Source: Streptomyces rishiriensis
GTDB taxonomy: Bacteria > Actinomycetota > Actinomycetes > Streptomycetales > Streptomycetaceae
Length of the DNA stretch: 64,000 nt
Assembly: GCF_003112535.1 (NCBI RefSeq)
Contig: NZ_BEWA01000026.1
Span: forward strand, 1-64,000
Direction: 5' to 3'
Part shown: positions 1 to 9,201 of the stretch, piece after piece
Numbering within the stretch: position 1 is the stretch's first letter
How the letters are laid out: each line of letters begins with the position of its first letter
Notes under the pieces: model-generated
What the model saw: only the letters and a program-made list of their open reading frames with translations
Told to the model about the DNA's origin: nothing
Databases searched by the model: none
Program-made: the position numbers and the translations under genes

Positions 1-214
1 GTCTCAGGCCGTTTTGACCGGCCGTTGTTTTCCGACTTATCGGGAGGGCCTCGATGGAATCTGCGATTCGAGAGGCCGACTAGATACTAACCGCTGCCGA
101 CCGGACACTGTCCAGTTCCAGGCAACTGTTCGAATCTACCTCCCCACGCGCTCCGTGTCAACGGCTTTTGTGGGGCGAAGAGGAGACTAGCAGTTCACCG
201 GGGCCGGTCGCACA
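1..214. other. Intergenic region at window edge
   Basis: No convincing gene is visible. The stretch is less GC-rich than its surroundings (runs of T and A around 10-110) and forward frame 1 stops at about 88. It lies downstream of the leftward SpoIIM-like gene. It may hold a promoter for a gene beyond the left edge, but no clear -35/-10 pair can be defended. Confidence 0.5.
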
Positions 215-1222
215 TCAGGCGGCGGTCGGCACCGTGGCGCTGCGTTCCGCCTCGTCGACGTCGCCTGTGTCGCCCGCGCGGGCGGCCCTGCCGCCGAGGA
301 CGTAGACGTAGGCCAGGAAGGTCAGTTCGGCGGTGATGCCGATGGTGACCCGGGCCCAGGTGGGCAGGCCGGACGGGGTGACGAAACCTTCGATGGCTCC
401 GGACACGAAGAGGACCAGGGCGAGTCCGATCGCCATGCCGACGGCGGCCCGGCCCTCTTCGGCCAGCGCGGTGCGGCGGGTACGCGGGCCGGGGTCGATC
501 ACGGTCCAGCCCAGGCGCAGTCCGGTGCCGGCCGCGACGAAGACCGCGGTCAGCTCGAGCAGGCCGTGCGGCAGGACGAGTCCGAGGAAGGTGTCGAGTC
601 GTCCCGCGGAGGACATGAGGCCGGCGCCGACTCCGAGGTTGAGCATGTTCTGGAAGAGGATCCAGAGGACCGGCAGGCCCAGGAAGACGCCCAGGACGAG
701 ACACATCGCGGCGGCTTGGGCGTTGTTCGTCCAGACCTGGGCGGCGAAGGCCGCTGCCTGGTGGCTCGAGTAGTACGTCTCGTAGAGACCGCCGGGCCGG
801 GTGAGCCCACGGAGCTCGTCGGGGGCCGCTATGGAGGACTGGACCTCCGGGTGCGTTCCGATCCACCACCCGAGGAGGACGGCGACAGCGGTGGAGAGCA
901 GCGCGGTCGGTACCCACCAGTGGCGTGAGCGATAGACGGCGGCCGGGAAGCTCTGCGTCAGGAAGCGCGTCACGTCACGCCAGGAGGCGCGGCGGGTGCC
1001 TGTCACCGCGCTGCGCGCGCGGGCCACGAGCTGGGTGAGCCGGCCGGTGAGCTGGGGGTCGGGGGCGCTGGACTGGATGAGGGAGAGGTGGGTGGCGGTG
1101 CGCTGATAGAGGGTGACGAGTTCGTCGGTCTCTGCGCCGGTGAGACGGCGCTGGCGGCGCAGGAGAGCGTCGAGGCGTTCCCATTCCGCTCGGTGGGCGG
1201 AGACGAAGACGTCGAGGTCCAT
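215..1222 (-). CDS. Stage II sporulation protein M (SpoIIM/DUF95) family membrane protein
   Basis: This 335-residue protein begins with a soluble, Arg-rich helical stretch (about 1-100). Several hydrophobic segments follow (about 103-123, 165-190, 210-235, 260-280 and 290-312). The pattern fits the SpoIIM/DUF95 family of multi-pass proteins. In Bacillus the namesake acts in forespore engulfment; in actinobacteria the role is unknown. It is divergent from the RDD-family gene at 1352, and in many actinobacteria SpoIIM-like and RDD genes are neighbours. The ATG start at 1222 agrees with the family N-terminus. Molecular function is not established. Confidence 0.8.
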   Translation of the reverse strand: MDLDVFVSAHRAEWERLDALLRRQRRLTGAETDELVTLYQRTATHLSLIQSSAPDPQLTGRLTQLVARARSAVTGTRRASWRDVTRFLTQSFPAAVYRSRHWWVPTALLSTAVAVLLGWWIGTHPEVQSSIAAPDELRGLTRPGGLYETYYSSHQAAAFAAQVWTNNAQAAAMCLVLGVFLGLPVLWILFQNMLNLGVGAGLMSSAGRLDTFLGLVLPHGLLELTAVFVAAGTGLRLGWTVIDPGPRTRRTALAEEGRAAVGMAIGLALVLFVSGAIEGFVTPSGLPTWARVTIGITAELTFLAYVYVLGGRAARAGDTGDVDEAERSATVPTAA

Positions 1223-1351
1223 CGGTGTGCCTGCTCCTCGGCTGTTCTTCAGCGGCCGGTGGTGATGTCAGCTTGTCCTACTGCGGCGCGATGTGCCTTC
1301 AGCTTGGCAGACTGGCCGTTCACGGGGCAGGCCAGGGAAGGGGCGACGGGT

Positions 1352-2314
1352 GTGAGTGAGCTGGTGACGGGTGAGGCGGTGGCGCTGGAGCTGCGGCCTG
1401 CCAGGCTGCCCAGCCGGGCGTTGGCCATCTTGCTGGACCTGGGCGTGGCTTTCGTGGCCTACCTCGTCGTGAGTGTCGCGCTGTTGGCTGCGACGGCTTC
1501 CTTGGACGACGCGGCGCAGATCGCGCTCTCGATCGCCACGTTCCTCCTGGTGCCGGTGGGTGGACCGATCGCGGTGGAGACGCTCAGCCACGGTCGCTCG
1601 CTCGGGAAGATGGCGTGCGGGCTGCGGGTCGTGCGGGACGACGGCGGGCCGATCCGGTTCCGGCACGCGCTGGTGCGGGGTGCGATCGGTGTGGTGGAGA
1701 TTCTGCTGACGTTCGGAGTGGTGGCCTGTATCGCCTCGCTCGTGTCGGCGCGGGGGCGACGGCTCGGCGATGTCTTCGCCGGGACGTTGGTGGTGCGCGA
1801 GCGGATTCCGGCGGCGCGGTCCGGTTTCGTGCCACCGCCTCCGCCTTGGCTGGCGGGGCGTTTCCAGGGGCTCGATCTGTCCGCGGTGCCGGACGGGCTG
1901 TGGCTGGCGGTGCGCCAGTACCTGGGGCGGATGCATCAGCTGGATCCGCAGGTCGGCGGGGCGATGGCGGAGCGGTTGGCGGGTGATCTCGCGGCGCGTA
2001 CGGGGGTTCCGGTCCCGCAGGGGGTGCCGCCGGCCGCTTTCCTGGCGGCGGTAATGCAGGAGCGGCAGGTCCGGGAGGCGAGGCGGGCTTTCGCGGGCGG
2101 CTCCTACAGTGCGCCGGACCCGTACCGGCTGTCGGCGGCCCATGAACCGCCGAGGCCGTACGGGTCACCGGCGCCCTCCCCGACTGGCTCCCCGATGTCG
2201 TCGTACGGACCGTCGGGGGTCTCCGCGTCGCCCGCGCCGTACGAGGCTGCGCCGGTGCGGGAGGCCGGCGATCGGCCTGAGGGGGCCGGCACCGGGTTCG
2301 TGCCGCCCGCGTAG
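1352..2314 (+). CDS. RDD family membrane protein
   Basis: The 320-residue protein carries an RDD domain over about residues 10-165. It opens with the Arg/Asp signature (RPARLPSRALAILLDLG), has three or four hydrophobic segments, and closes with RRLGDVFAGTLVV. A C-terminal soluble region rich in Pro, Ser and Tyr (about 255-320) looks disordered. The frame is open further upstream, but GTG at 1352 follows a gggaagggg ribosome site and places the RDD domain at the normal distance from the N-terminus. RDD proteins are poorly characterised; some are linked to ion transport or solute protection. It is divergent from the SpoIIM-like gene, and the two may share a control region at 1223-1351. Confidence 0.85.
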   Translation: MSELVTGEAVALELRPARLPSRALAILLDLGVAFVAYLVVSVALLAATASLDDAAQIALSIATFLLVPVGGPIAVETLSHGRSLGKMACGLRVVRDDGGPIRFRHALVRGAIGVVEILLTFGVVACIASLVSARGRRLGDVFAGTLVVRERIPAARSGFVPPPPPWLAGRFQGLDLSAVPDGLWLAVRQYLGRMHQLDPQVGGAMAERLAGDLAARTGVPVPQGVPPAAFLAAVMQERQVREARRAFAGGSYSAPDPYRLSAAHEPPRPYGSPAPSPTGSPMSSYGPSGVSASPAPYEAAPVREAGDRPEGAGTGFVPPA

Positions 2315-2367
2315 GCCTGCCTGCAGTAGGCCCGTCTGTCCGGAGGCCTGTCTGTCCGGAGGCGGTG

Positions 2368-2982
2368 TCAGGCGAACGTGGAGGGGGGTGTCTCCAGGTC
2401 TTCCAGCTCGACGCCGGGGGCCGCGAGGACGACGTCCCCGGCGATGTGCACGGTGTGCTGTTCACCGGTGTCCAGGGCTGTGACCTGGTATTCGTCCACG
2501 GTCAGGGGGCCGTTGTCAGTGGCGTGTGCTTCGCTTCTCAGCAAGGCCCAGGACTGGTCCACGGTGCGCGGGGCGAGGACCGGATCGGTGAAGGCGACGA
2601 GGCGTACGCGCGTCGCCGAGGAGGAGGGGGTGAGGCGCAGGAGCCGGGTGGTCGCGACGAGGAATGCGGGGGATGTGCCGGTGAAGGCGTGGGCGGGGAC
2701 GTTGCCTTCCGTGGCATCGACGCCGGTGGGGTCGGTGCGGACCCAGGTGACGCCGTCCAGGGCTGCGCCGCGTACCTGCCAGCTGCTCGCGTGGAGTTCG
2801 AGGCGCAGGGGGCGGCCGAGGTCGTCGAGGGTCAGGTCGACGGAACCGGTGTGATCGCCGGCGGGGGTGGTCAGCTGGGAGACGTAGCGCCAGCCGGAGG
2901 GGCCGGGGGCGCAGTGGAAGTGCTCGTGTGCGAGGGGGGTGTGATCGTGCGGGTCGTGGAGCGCATAGCGGCCGCGGGGCAT
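2368..2982 (-). CDS. Conserved hypothetical protein (unrecognised)
   Basis: I do not recognise this 204-residue protein. It has no signal peptide or membrane segment and looks like an all-beta protein: alternating hydrophobic strands, many Thr and Val, and a His-rich start (HDPHDHTPLAHEHFHC). Codon use matches neighbouring genes, so it is probably real. It converges with the RDD gene and stands downstream of ahcY on the same strand, about 220 bases away with two hairpins between, so it is unlikely to be strongly cotranscribed. The segment at 2512-2536 shares 23 of 25 bases with a stretch inside hutI (62261-62285). Confidence 0.6.
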   Translation of the reverse strand: MPRGRYALHDPHDHTPLAHEHFHCAPGPSGWRYVSQLTTPAGDHTGSVDLTLDDLGRPLRLELHASSWQVRGAALDGVTWVRTDPTGVDATEGNVPAHAFTGTSPAFLVATTRLLRLTPSSSATRVRLVAFTDPVLAPRTVDQSWALLRSEAHATDNGPLTVDEYQVTALDTGEQHTVHIAGDVVLAAPGVELEDLETPPSTFA

Positions 2983-3084
2983 CGGGGTCCTGGGGTGTGA
3001 CGGGCCGGCTGGTCGGGTTCGTCCCGTCGTCTCGGCGGGCGGCCTCGGGCGGGCTGATGGCCGGTTCTGGCCGTGGGCCGAAGG

Positions 3085-3119
3085 GGCAGGCCCCCGTCAC
3101 GGGGGTGCGGGGGCCTGCC
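3085..3119 (-). terminator. Hairpin downstream of ahcY (second)
   Basis: A 12-bp perfect inverted repeat (3085-3096 with 3108-3119, ggcaggcccccg and its complement) encloses an 11-base loop. It lies beyond the main ahcY hairpin and has no T-tract, as is common in Streptomyces. It could be a second termination point. Confidence 0.5.
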
Positions 3120-3147
3120 TCGGAGGACCTGTGAGGGTCTGCCCGGT

Positions 3148-3185
3148 GCTGAAGAACGCGTCAGTGCACGGACGCGTTCTTCAGC
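3148..3185 (-). terminator. ahcY terminator hairpin
   Basis: A 15-bp perfect stem (gctgaagaacgcgtc at 3148-3162 with 3171-3185) with an 8-base loop sits 16 bases past the ahcY stop codon. Position and stability support factor-independent termination of the leftward transcript. Confidence 0.8.
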
Positions 3186-3200
3186 GGGTGGGCTGCGGAC

Positions 3201-4658
3201 TCAGTAGCGGTAGTGGTCCGACTTGTAGGGGCCGTCGACCTCGACTCCGATGTACGCCGCCTGCTCCGGGCGCAGGGTGGTCAGCTTGACGCCGAGGGCG
3301 TCGAGGTGGAGGCGGGCGACCTTCTCGTCCAGGTGCTTGGGCAGCGTGTAGACGCCCGTGGGGTACTCGTCGGGCTTGGTGAAGAGCTCGATCTGGGCCA
3401 GGGTCTGGTCCGCGAAGGAGTTCGACATCACGAACGACGGGTGACCGGTGGCGTTGCCGAGGTTCAGCAGACGGCCCTCGGACAGCACGATGATCACCTT
3501 GCCGTCGGGGAAGGTCCACGTGTGGACCTGCGGCTTGACCTCGTCCTTGACGATGCCGGCGATGTTCGCGAGACCCGCCATGTCGATCTCGTTGTCGAAG
3601 TGGCCGATGTTCCCGACGATGGCCTGGTGCTTCATCTTGGCCATGTCCGAGGCCATGATGATGTCCTTGTTGCCGGTCGTGGTGATGAAGATGTCACCCT
3701 TGTCGACGACCTCGTCCAGGGTCGTCACCTGGTAACCGTCCATCGCGGCCTGCAACGCGCAGATCGGGTCGATCTCCGTGACGATCACCCGGGCGCCCTG
3801 GCCGCGCAGCGACTCCGCACAGCCCTTGCCGACGTCGCCGTAACCGCAGACCACGGCCGTCTTGCCGCCGATGAGGACGTCCGTGGCCCGGTTGATGCCG
3901 TCGATCAGCGAGTGGCGGCAGCCGTACTTGTTGTCGAACTTCGACTTCGTCACCGCGTCGTTCACGTTGATCGCCGGGAACAGGAGGACGCCGTCGCGCT
4001 GCATCTCGTACAGGCGGTGCACGCCCGTCGTGGTCTCCTCCGTCACGCCACGGATCTCCGAGGCGAGCTGGGTCCACTTCTGGGAACCCTCGGAGATGGT
4101 GCGGTTCAGGAGTTCGAGGACGACCCGGTGCTCGTCGTTCTCCGCGGTGTCGACCGAGGGGACCTTGCCGTCCTTCTCGTACTCGACGCCCTTGTGGACG
4201 AGGAGGGTGGCGTCACCGCCGTCGTCGAGGATCATGTTCGGGCCGCCGGTGGGGCTGTCGGGCCAGGACAGCGCCTGCTCCGTGCACCACCAGTACTCCT
4301 CCAGCGTCTCGCCCTTCCAGGCGAACACGGGCACGCCCTGCGGGTCGTCCACGGTCCCCTCGGGGCCCACGGCGATCGCGGCCGCCGCGTGGTCCTGGGT
4401 GGAGAAGATGTTGCAGGACGCCCAGCGGACGCGGGCGCCCAGCGCGACCAGCGTCTCGATGAGGACAGCGGTCTGCACGGTCATGTGGAGGGAACCGGTG
4501 ACGCGGGCGCCGGCCAGGGGCTGCGCCTCGGCGTACTCCCTGCGGATCGCCATCAGGCCCGGCATCTCGTGCTCGGCGAGAGTGATCTCCTTGCGGCCGA
4601 AAGCGGCCAGGGAGAGATCGGCGACCTTGAAGTCCTGTCGGCTGTCGACAGTCGTCAT
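3201..4658 (-). CDS. ahcY: Adenosylhomocysteinase (S-adenosyl-L-homocysteine hydrolase)
   Basis: This cytoplasmic NAD-dependent enzyme splits S-adenosylhomocysteine into adenosine and homocysteine, clearing the product of SAM-dependent methylation. The 485-residue product has the substrate-domain signatures (SLHMTVQTAVLIETL, CNIFSTQDHAAAAI), the Rossmann motif VVCGYGDVGKGCAESL for NAD, GNIGHFDNEIDM, and the tetramer-completing C-terminus ending KSDHYRY. The frame extends 21 codons further upstream, but ATG at 4658 follows a GAGGAG ribosome site and matches the family start. It is monocistronic in appearance, with a strong hairpin downstream. Streptomyces usually calls this gene sahH or ahcY. 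Confidence 0.97.
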   Translation of the reverse strand: MTTVDSRQDFKVADLSLAAFGRKEITLAEHEMPGLMAIRREYAEAQPLAGARVTGSLHMTVQTAVLIETLVALGARVRWASCNIFSTQDHAAAAIAVGPEGTVDDPQGVPVFAWKGETLEEYWWCTEQALSWPDSPTGGPNMILDDGGDATLLVHKGVEYEKDGKVPSVDTAENDEHRVVLELLNRTISEGSQKWTQLASEIRGVTEETTTGVHRLYEMQRDGVLLFPAINVNDAVTKSKFDNKYGCRHSLIDGINRATDVLIGGKTAVVCGYGDVGKGCAESLRGQGARVIVTEIDPICALQAAMDGYQVTTLDEVVDKGDIFITTTGNKDIIMASDMAKMKHQAIVGNIGHFDNEIDMAGLANIAGIVKDEVKPQVHTWTFPDGKVIIVLSEGRLLNLGNATGHPSFVMSNSFADQTLAQIELFTKPDEYPTGVYTLPKHLDEKVARLHLDALGVKLTTLRPEQAAYIGVEVDGPYKSDHYRY

Positions 4659-4926
4659 GGAGTGCTGCTCCTCGGGTGGTCGAGAGGATGGAATTCGGCT
4701 GGTCTGCGCGTCGGCGGACACAGGGGTGCCCCAAGGAGGACACAGGCATGCCCGCGTACGCGCAGCGCAGTCCGTCGGAGGCCCTCTCTCCCTCGGACGG
4801 TCCGCTCGGACCGCCCGACCGCCATCAGCAGCGACGTCTGGCTCCGTTCCAAGCTACACCGCCGGGGCGTGCCGCCCCAGTCCGCTTCCGGTCGGATCGA
4901 GCCGTTCGCGGGCGGCGGGGAACGGC

Positions 4927-4962
4927 GTCAGGGCCCGCCGGTGGTGTTCGGCGGGCCCTGAC
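4927..4962 (-). terminator. Terminator of the cation efflux gene
   Basis: A perfect 14-bp stem (gtcagggcccgccg at 4927-4940 with 4949-4962) with an 8-base loop lies 20 bases past the stop of the cation diffusion facilitator gene and upstream of ahcY. It separates the two leftward transcripts. Confidence 0.85.
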
Positions 4963-4982
4963 GGATGGTGCGAAGGCCGGGC

Positions 4983-5963
4983 TCAGTGCTCGGTGGGGTG
5001 CTGGGCGGGGCCGCCCGGGGTGGCCTCGCGGTCGGGGCCCTTGGCGGCCTCGGCCTCGCTGTAGATGTCCGGTTCCAGGTAGATCACGCGGGCGATGGGG
5101 ACGGCGGCGCGGATGCGGGCCTCGGCGGCGTTGATGGCGGTGGCGACCTGGGCGGCGGTGTCGTCGTGCTGGACGGCGATCTTGGCGGCGACCAGGAGTT
5201 CCTCGGGGCCGAGGTGAAGGGTGCGCATGTGGATGATGCCGGTGACGGTGTGTCCGTCGACCACGGCGGCCTCGATCTTCTGGACGTCTTCCAGGCCGGC
5301 GGACTCGCCGAGGAGGAGGGACTTGGTCTCGCCGGCGAGGACGAGGGCGATCAGGACGAGGAGGACGCCGATGCAGACGGTGCCGACGCCGTCCCAGACG
5401 CCGTCGCCGGTCAGGAGGGCCAGGCCGACGCCGCCGAGGGCGAGGACGAGGCCGATCAGCGCGCCGAAGTCCTCCAGGAGGACGACGGGCAGTTCGGGGG
5501 CCTTGGCGCGGCGGATGAACTGCGACCAGGAGAGCGTGCCGCGCAGTTCGTTGGATTCCCTGATGGCCGTGCGGAAGGAGAAGCCCTCGGCGAGGATCGC
5601 GAAGACGAGCACGCCGACCGGCCAGTACCAGTGCTCGATCTGGTGCGGGTGCTTGATCTTCTCGTAGCCCTCGTAGATGGCGAACATGCCGCCGACCGAG
5701 AAGAGGACGATGGAGACGAGGAAGGCGTAGATGTAGCGCTCGCGGCCGTAGCCGAAGGGGTGTTGGGGGGTCGCCTCGCGCTGGGCCTTCTTGCCGCCGA
5801 TGAGGAGCAGGGCCTGGTTTCCGGAGTCGGCGAGGGAGTGCACGCCTTCGGCGAGCATGGACGACGAGCCGCTGAAGGCGAACGCCACGAACTTCGATGC
5901 CGCGATCGCGAGGTTGGCGCCGAGTGCCGCCACGATCGCCCTACTGCCGCCTGACGCGCTCAT
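4983..5963 (-). CDS. Cation diffusion facilitator (CDF) family transporter
   Basis: The 326-residue membrane protein belongs to the CDF family, which exports divalent metals (Zn, Co, Fe, Mn) in exchange for protons. The family sequence around the transport-site His and Asp is visible in the second helix (SMLAEGVHSLADSGNQ), followed by HPFGYGRERY between helices 2 and 3. There are six hydrophobic segments up to about residue 230. The cytoplasmic C-terminal domain (about 230-310) keeps the typical beta-alpha-beta pattern. Metal preference cannot be read from sequence. A strong hairpin follows the gene and manA lies upstream on the same strand. Confidence 0.9.
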   Translation of the reverse strand: MSASGGSRAIVAALGANLAIAASKFVAFAFSGSSSMLAEGVHSLADSGNQALLLIGGKKAQREATPQHPFGYGRERYIYAFLVSIVLFSVGGMFAIYEGYEKIKHPHQIEHWYWPVGVLVFAILAEGFSFRTAIRESNELRGTLSWSQFIRRAKAPELPVVLLEDFGALIGLVLALGGVGLALLTGDGVWDGVGTVCIGVLLVLIALVLAGETKSLLLGESAGLEDVQKIEAAVVDGHTVTGIIHMRTLHLGPEELLVAAKIAVQHDDTAAQVATAINAAEARIRAAVPIARVIYLEPDIYSEAEAAKGPDREATPGGPAQHPTEH

Positions 5964-6088
5964 GTTTTCGCGTTGTCCCTTCGCCTTCGTCCATGCGGTT
6001 AGCCGTTCAGGCCTTTGCCCGTCCTTTGCCGGTGGGTCATTCTTGCAGCCCGTTCCGGCGTCGGCTGTTCAGGTATCCACAAGCCCGG

Positions 6089-7240
6089 TCAGACAATCAC
6101 CGTGGCGCGGAAGAGGGTGCCGGCGCCGGACGCCGAGGCCTTGTCCGCGGCGGGCACGAACACGGACTGACCGGGGGTGAGTTCGTGTTCGCCCGCCCGC
6201 ACGAGGCCCGCTGTGCAGAGCAGGATCTGCGGGGTGTCGCGGGTGAGGTCGTGGGCGGCGCCGCCCTCCGCCAGGACGTGGCGCGAGAGGCGGAACTCGT
6301 CGATGGGGGTCTCGTAGACCTCCTCGCCGTCGGGGGTGGCCTCGGGGCGCAGGACGCCGGGGTCGCCGGGTTCGAAGCGGACGATGCGCAGCAGTTCGGG
6401 GACGTCGACGTGTTTGGGGGTGAGGCCGCAGCGCAGCACGTTGTCGGAGTTGGCCATGATCTCGACGCCGAGGCCGCTGAGGTAGGCGTGCGGGATGCCG
6501 GCGCCGAGGAACAGGGCTTCGCCGGGCTGGAGCCGGACGTGGTTGAGCAGCATGGCGGCGATGACGCCGGGGTCGCCGGGGTAGTGGTGGGCGATGCCGG
6601 CGTAGGGGGCGTGGTCGCCGCCGAGGCGGTCGCAGGCGGCGGCCGCTTCGGCGACGGTGCGGGCCGTCTCCTCGGGGTCGGCGGTGAGGATCGCCGTGAG
6701 GACCTCGCGCAGGGCGGCGTCCTCGGGGTGGGCGTGCAGGAGGTCGACGTAGGGCTTGAGGGAGTCGACGCCGAGGGCGTCGAGGAGGTCCGCGGCCTGT
6801 GCGGGGGGACGGAAGCCGCAGAGGCCGTCGAACTCGGTGAGGGCGCAGATGAGTTCGGGCTTGTGGTTGGCGTCCTTGTAGTTGCGGTGCGGGGCGTCGA
6901 TGGGGATGCCGCGGCGCTCTTCGTCCGCGAAGCCCTGCTCGGCCTGTGTGAGGTCGGGGTGGACCTGGAGGGAGAGGGGGGCGCCGGCGGCGAGGAGTTT
7001 GAGGAGGAAGGGCAGGCGGGGGCCGAACGCGGCGACGGTGCGTTCGCCGAGTTCGCGTGCCGGGTCGGCGGCGATCACCTCGGCGAGGGTGCCCCGGCCG
7101 GTGCGTGAGGGTGCGCCCGGGTGGGCGCCCATCCACATCTCTGCCTGCGGTTCGCCGGTCGGCCGGGTGCCGAGCAGGTGCGGGATCGCGGTGGGGGATC
7201 CCCAGGCGTAGGGGCGGACGGTGTTGTCGAGGCGGTCCAT
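6089..7240 (-). CDS. manA: Mannose-6-phosphate isomerase, class I
   Basis: ManA interconverts fructose 6-phosphate and mannose 6-phosphate, the entry to GDP-mannose. The 383-residue protein starts with the family's NTVRPYAWGSPTAIP. It has the zinc-binding pair in PLSLQVHPD, the HKPE motif, and the late cupin sequence MANSDNVLRCGLTPKHVDV that carries the last zinc ligand and active-site residues. Length is normal for class I enzymes. It is the last gene of a leftward group manB-Trm112-SIS-manA, all with modest gaps, consistent with a mannose-metabolism unit. Confidence 0.95.
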   Translation of the reverse strand: MDRLDNTVRPYAWGSPTAIPHLLGTRPTGEPQAEMWMGAHPGAPSRTGRGTLAEVIAADPARELGERTVAAFGPRLPFLLKLLAAGAPLSLQVHPDLTQAEQGFADEERRGIPIDAPHRNYKDANHKPELICALTEFDGLCGFRPPAQAADLLDALGVDSLKPYVDLLHAHPEDAALREVLTAILTADPEETARTVAEAAAACDRLGGDHAPYAGIAHHYPGDPGVIAAMLLNHVRLQPGEALFLGAGIPHAYLSGLGVEIMANSDNVLRCGLTPKHVDVPELLRIVRFEPGDPGVLRPEATPDGEEVYETPIDEFRLSRHVLAEGGAAHDLTRDTPQILLCTAGLVRAGEHELTPGQSVFVPAADKASASGAGTLFRATVIV

Positions 7241-7331
7241 GCGGTTCTCTCTGCCTGCCCTGGGTGTCGCTGCCTGTCCCGGGGGTCGGTCGTCGGGCGT
7301 CCGGCCGGGGTCGGCGGACGGTCGAGGGGGA

Positions 7332-8465
7332 TCAGGATCCTGAGGCGAGCGCCAGGTAGACGGCGGCGAAGTCGGTGGTGGCGATCAGCTCGGCGAGGGT
7401 GACGAGTGCGTCGCCCTCCTCGGGTTCGAGTTCGCTGATCGGAGTGTCGTGGCCGAGGGCCAGGTCGCGGGCGGCGGGGGCGGCGGTGAGGCCTCCGATG
7501 GGGCGGTCGCGCAGCAGCACCACGCGCGCGTGCAGGGCGGGGGCTTCCTCGACGCGGTCGCGGAAGAAGTCGTCCGGGTCGGCGCTGGCGGCGAGGGGGC
7601 CGGCGAGGAGGGCGCTGTGTTCGGCGAGGGCCTCGGGGAGCTCGGCGACGAGGGCGGGGCGGCCGGCGAGTTCGGCGAGGGCGGCGGCGAAGCGGCGGCC
7701 GGCGGGCCCGGCGGAGACGCCTTCGGTCCAGATCACGGGGAGGGCGTCGGCGAGTTCGCCGGCCAGGGTCTTCGCCGGGTTGCTGTAGGTCGCGACGGCG
7801 GGGCCGCAGCGTTCGGCGACCTGGTCGAGCCGGTCGGCGACCGCCTCGAGCGCCTCGGGCGGGGCGGAGAGCAGGGCGATGCGGTCCAGGAGGGCGAGCA
7901 GGGGGGTCAGGAGGGCCCACAGGACGCCGGGGGCGGAGGCGGCGACGGGGGGCTGTTCGTCCCGCTCGTACGGTGCGGTCGCCAGGGGGACGAACAGGCT
8001 GTGGCCCGTGGTGGCCGCTTCGGCGACGGGGGTGCTCGCGGGGGCGACGGCGACGACGGTGCAGCCGCGGCGGTAGGCCTGCTCGGTGAGGAGGGCGAGG
8101 CCGGGTTCGCCGCCGTCGGGGGTGGCGATCAGGAGGAGGTCGACCGACCCGGCCCAGCCCGGGAGTTCCCAGCGCAGGGCGCCCGCGGCGGGGGCGACGC
8201 CGGTGGGTGACAGGTGGACGACGGGGCAGGCGGCGCCGGCGAGGGTGCCGAGGAGGTCGGCGACGCAGACGGCGGCGGCGCCGGGGCCTGCGATGAGGAT
8301 GGCGCGGGGGCGGCCGTCCGGTTCGAGGTCGCGGACGCCGGCCTCGGTCGCGTGCCGGGCGGCGGTGCGGACGCGGGCGCCGGCCTCGGCCGCGCCGCGC
8401 AGGAGTGCTCGGTGGTCGGCCTCGGCGAGGGCCTCCGGCGTGTCGAGCAGCGAGTCGTCGAGCAT
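7332..8465 (-). CDS. SIS-domain protein, phosphoglucose/phosphomannose isomerase-like
   Basis: The 377-residue protein resembles the bifunctional phosphoglucose/phosphomannose isomerase family: an N-terminal SIS (sugar isomerase) fold around residues 50-165 and a C-terminal PGI/PMI-like domain around 210-375. Phosphosugar-binding Ser/Thr loops are less conserved than in true PGI/PMI, so substrate and activity are uncertain. Its place between manA and manB suggests a part in mannose-phosphate metabolism, either catalytic or as a sensor. The ATG start at 8465 gives a typical N-terminus for the Streptomyces family. Confidence 0.8.
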   Translation of the reverse strand: MLDDSLLDTPEALAEADHRALLRGAAEAGARVRTAARHATEAGVRDLEPDGRPRAILIAGPGAAAVCVADLLGTLAGAACPVVHLSPTGVAPAAGALRWELPGWAGSVDLLLIATPDGGEPGLALLTEQAYRRGCTVVAVAPASTPVAEAATTGHSLFVPLATAPYERDEQPPVAASAPGVLWALLTPLLALLDRIALLSAPPEALEAVADRLDQVAERCGPAVATYSNPAKTLAGELADALPVIWTEGVSAGPAGRRFAAALAELAGRPALVAELPEALAEHSALLAGPLAASADPDDFFRDRVEEAPALHARVVLLRDRPIGGLTAAPAARDLALGHDTPISELEPEEGDALVTLAELIATTDFAAVYLALASGS

Positions 8466-8720
8466 GGCGGCAGTCTCCGATCGCCCGGAGGCGTCGTCGG
8501 TGTGCGGGGCCGGGGGGGTGGGGTGCGCGCGGGGAGGAGGCGGGTCCGGCGTGGCCTGTGGGGGCCGTTCCCGCTGCTCCCCGCGGTGCGTGATCGCCCG
8601 GGGTGGGGTCGGTGCGTGGGGTGGGGCTGGGCGTCGGGCGGGGGCCCGCCGGTGGGGCGGGGCGCCAGGCCCGGTGCCGGGGGTGGGCGGGCGGCCGCGG
8701 GTGGAGCTCGCGGCGCGGAG

Positions 8721-8891
8721 TTACGCGGGGCGGCGGGCCTCGTCGACGAGGAGGACGGGGATGCCGTCGCGCACGGGGTACGCCAGGCCGCAGTCCTGGC
8801 CCGTGCAGATCAGCTCCGAGTCCTGCTCCTTGAGGGGGGCGTGGCAGGCGGGGCAGGCGAGGATCTCCAGGAGGCCGGCTTCGAGCGGCAT
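8721..8891 (-). CDS. Trm112 family protein (small zinc-ribbon)
   Basis: This 56-residue protein contains two Cys pairs: CPACHAPL near residue 13 and the ICTGQDCGLAYPVRDGIPVLL segment near 29-49. That is the pattern of Trm112/YcaR-type zinc ribbons, which in other organisms act as partners or activators of methyltransferases. It starts at ATG 8891 and ends at TAA 8721. It sits between manB and the SIS gene, an arrangement I recall in other Streptomyces. The link to mannose metabolism is unexplained. Confidence 0.85.
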   Translation of the reverse strand: MPLEAGLLEILACPACHAPLKEQDSELICTGQDCGLAYPVRDGIPVLLVDEARRPA

Positions 8892-9201
8892 GGGGTGTCC
8901 CTTCGGAGTGGGCCGGTGTGCGTCCGGGGTGTGGTGCGGGGTGGTGCGATGAGGTGTGCGGTAGTGCCTGGTCAGGGTACCGCCGGTGAGGGTGGGGCGT
9001 GGGGGTTGGGCGGGATGCGGTGAGAGCGGGCGGGAAGGCGGTCGGCGGGCGCCGCGCCCGGGTGACCGTCGTGGGGGTCGTCCCCGCCGCTCGTCCGGGC
9101 TCGGCGCCGGTCTCCCGTGCTGCTCGCGTGGCTCGCGGGGTGCACGGACGGGGCCGTCGGGCTGAGGCCTCGGGGCGCTCGGAGGCGGCCGCTCGGGGCG
9201 C
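8892..9201. other. Gap between manB and the Trm112-like gene
   Basis: About 310 bases of very GC-rich sequence with no ORF of coding character. No hairpin or promoter stands out. It may hold a weak promoter for the downstream Trm112-SIS-manA genes. Confidence 0.4.

Noticed and set aside
4659..4860. Possible SAH riboswitch upstream of ahcY
   Set aside because: The leader has the ccgaggagc string, but this is the ribosome site, and I cannot find the paired elements of the riboswitch.
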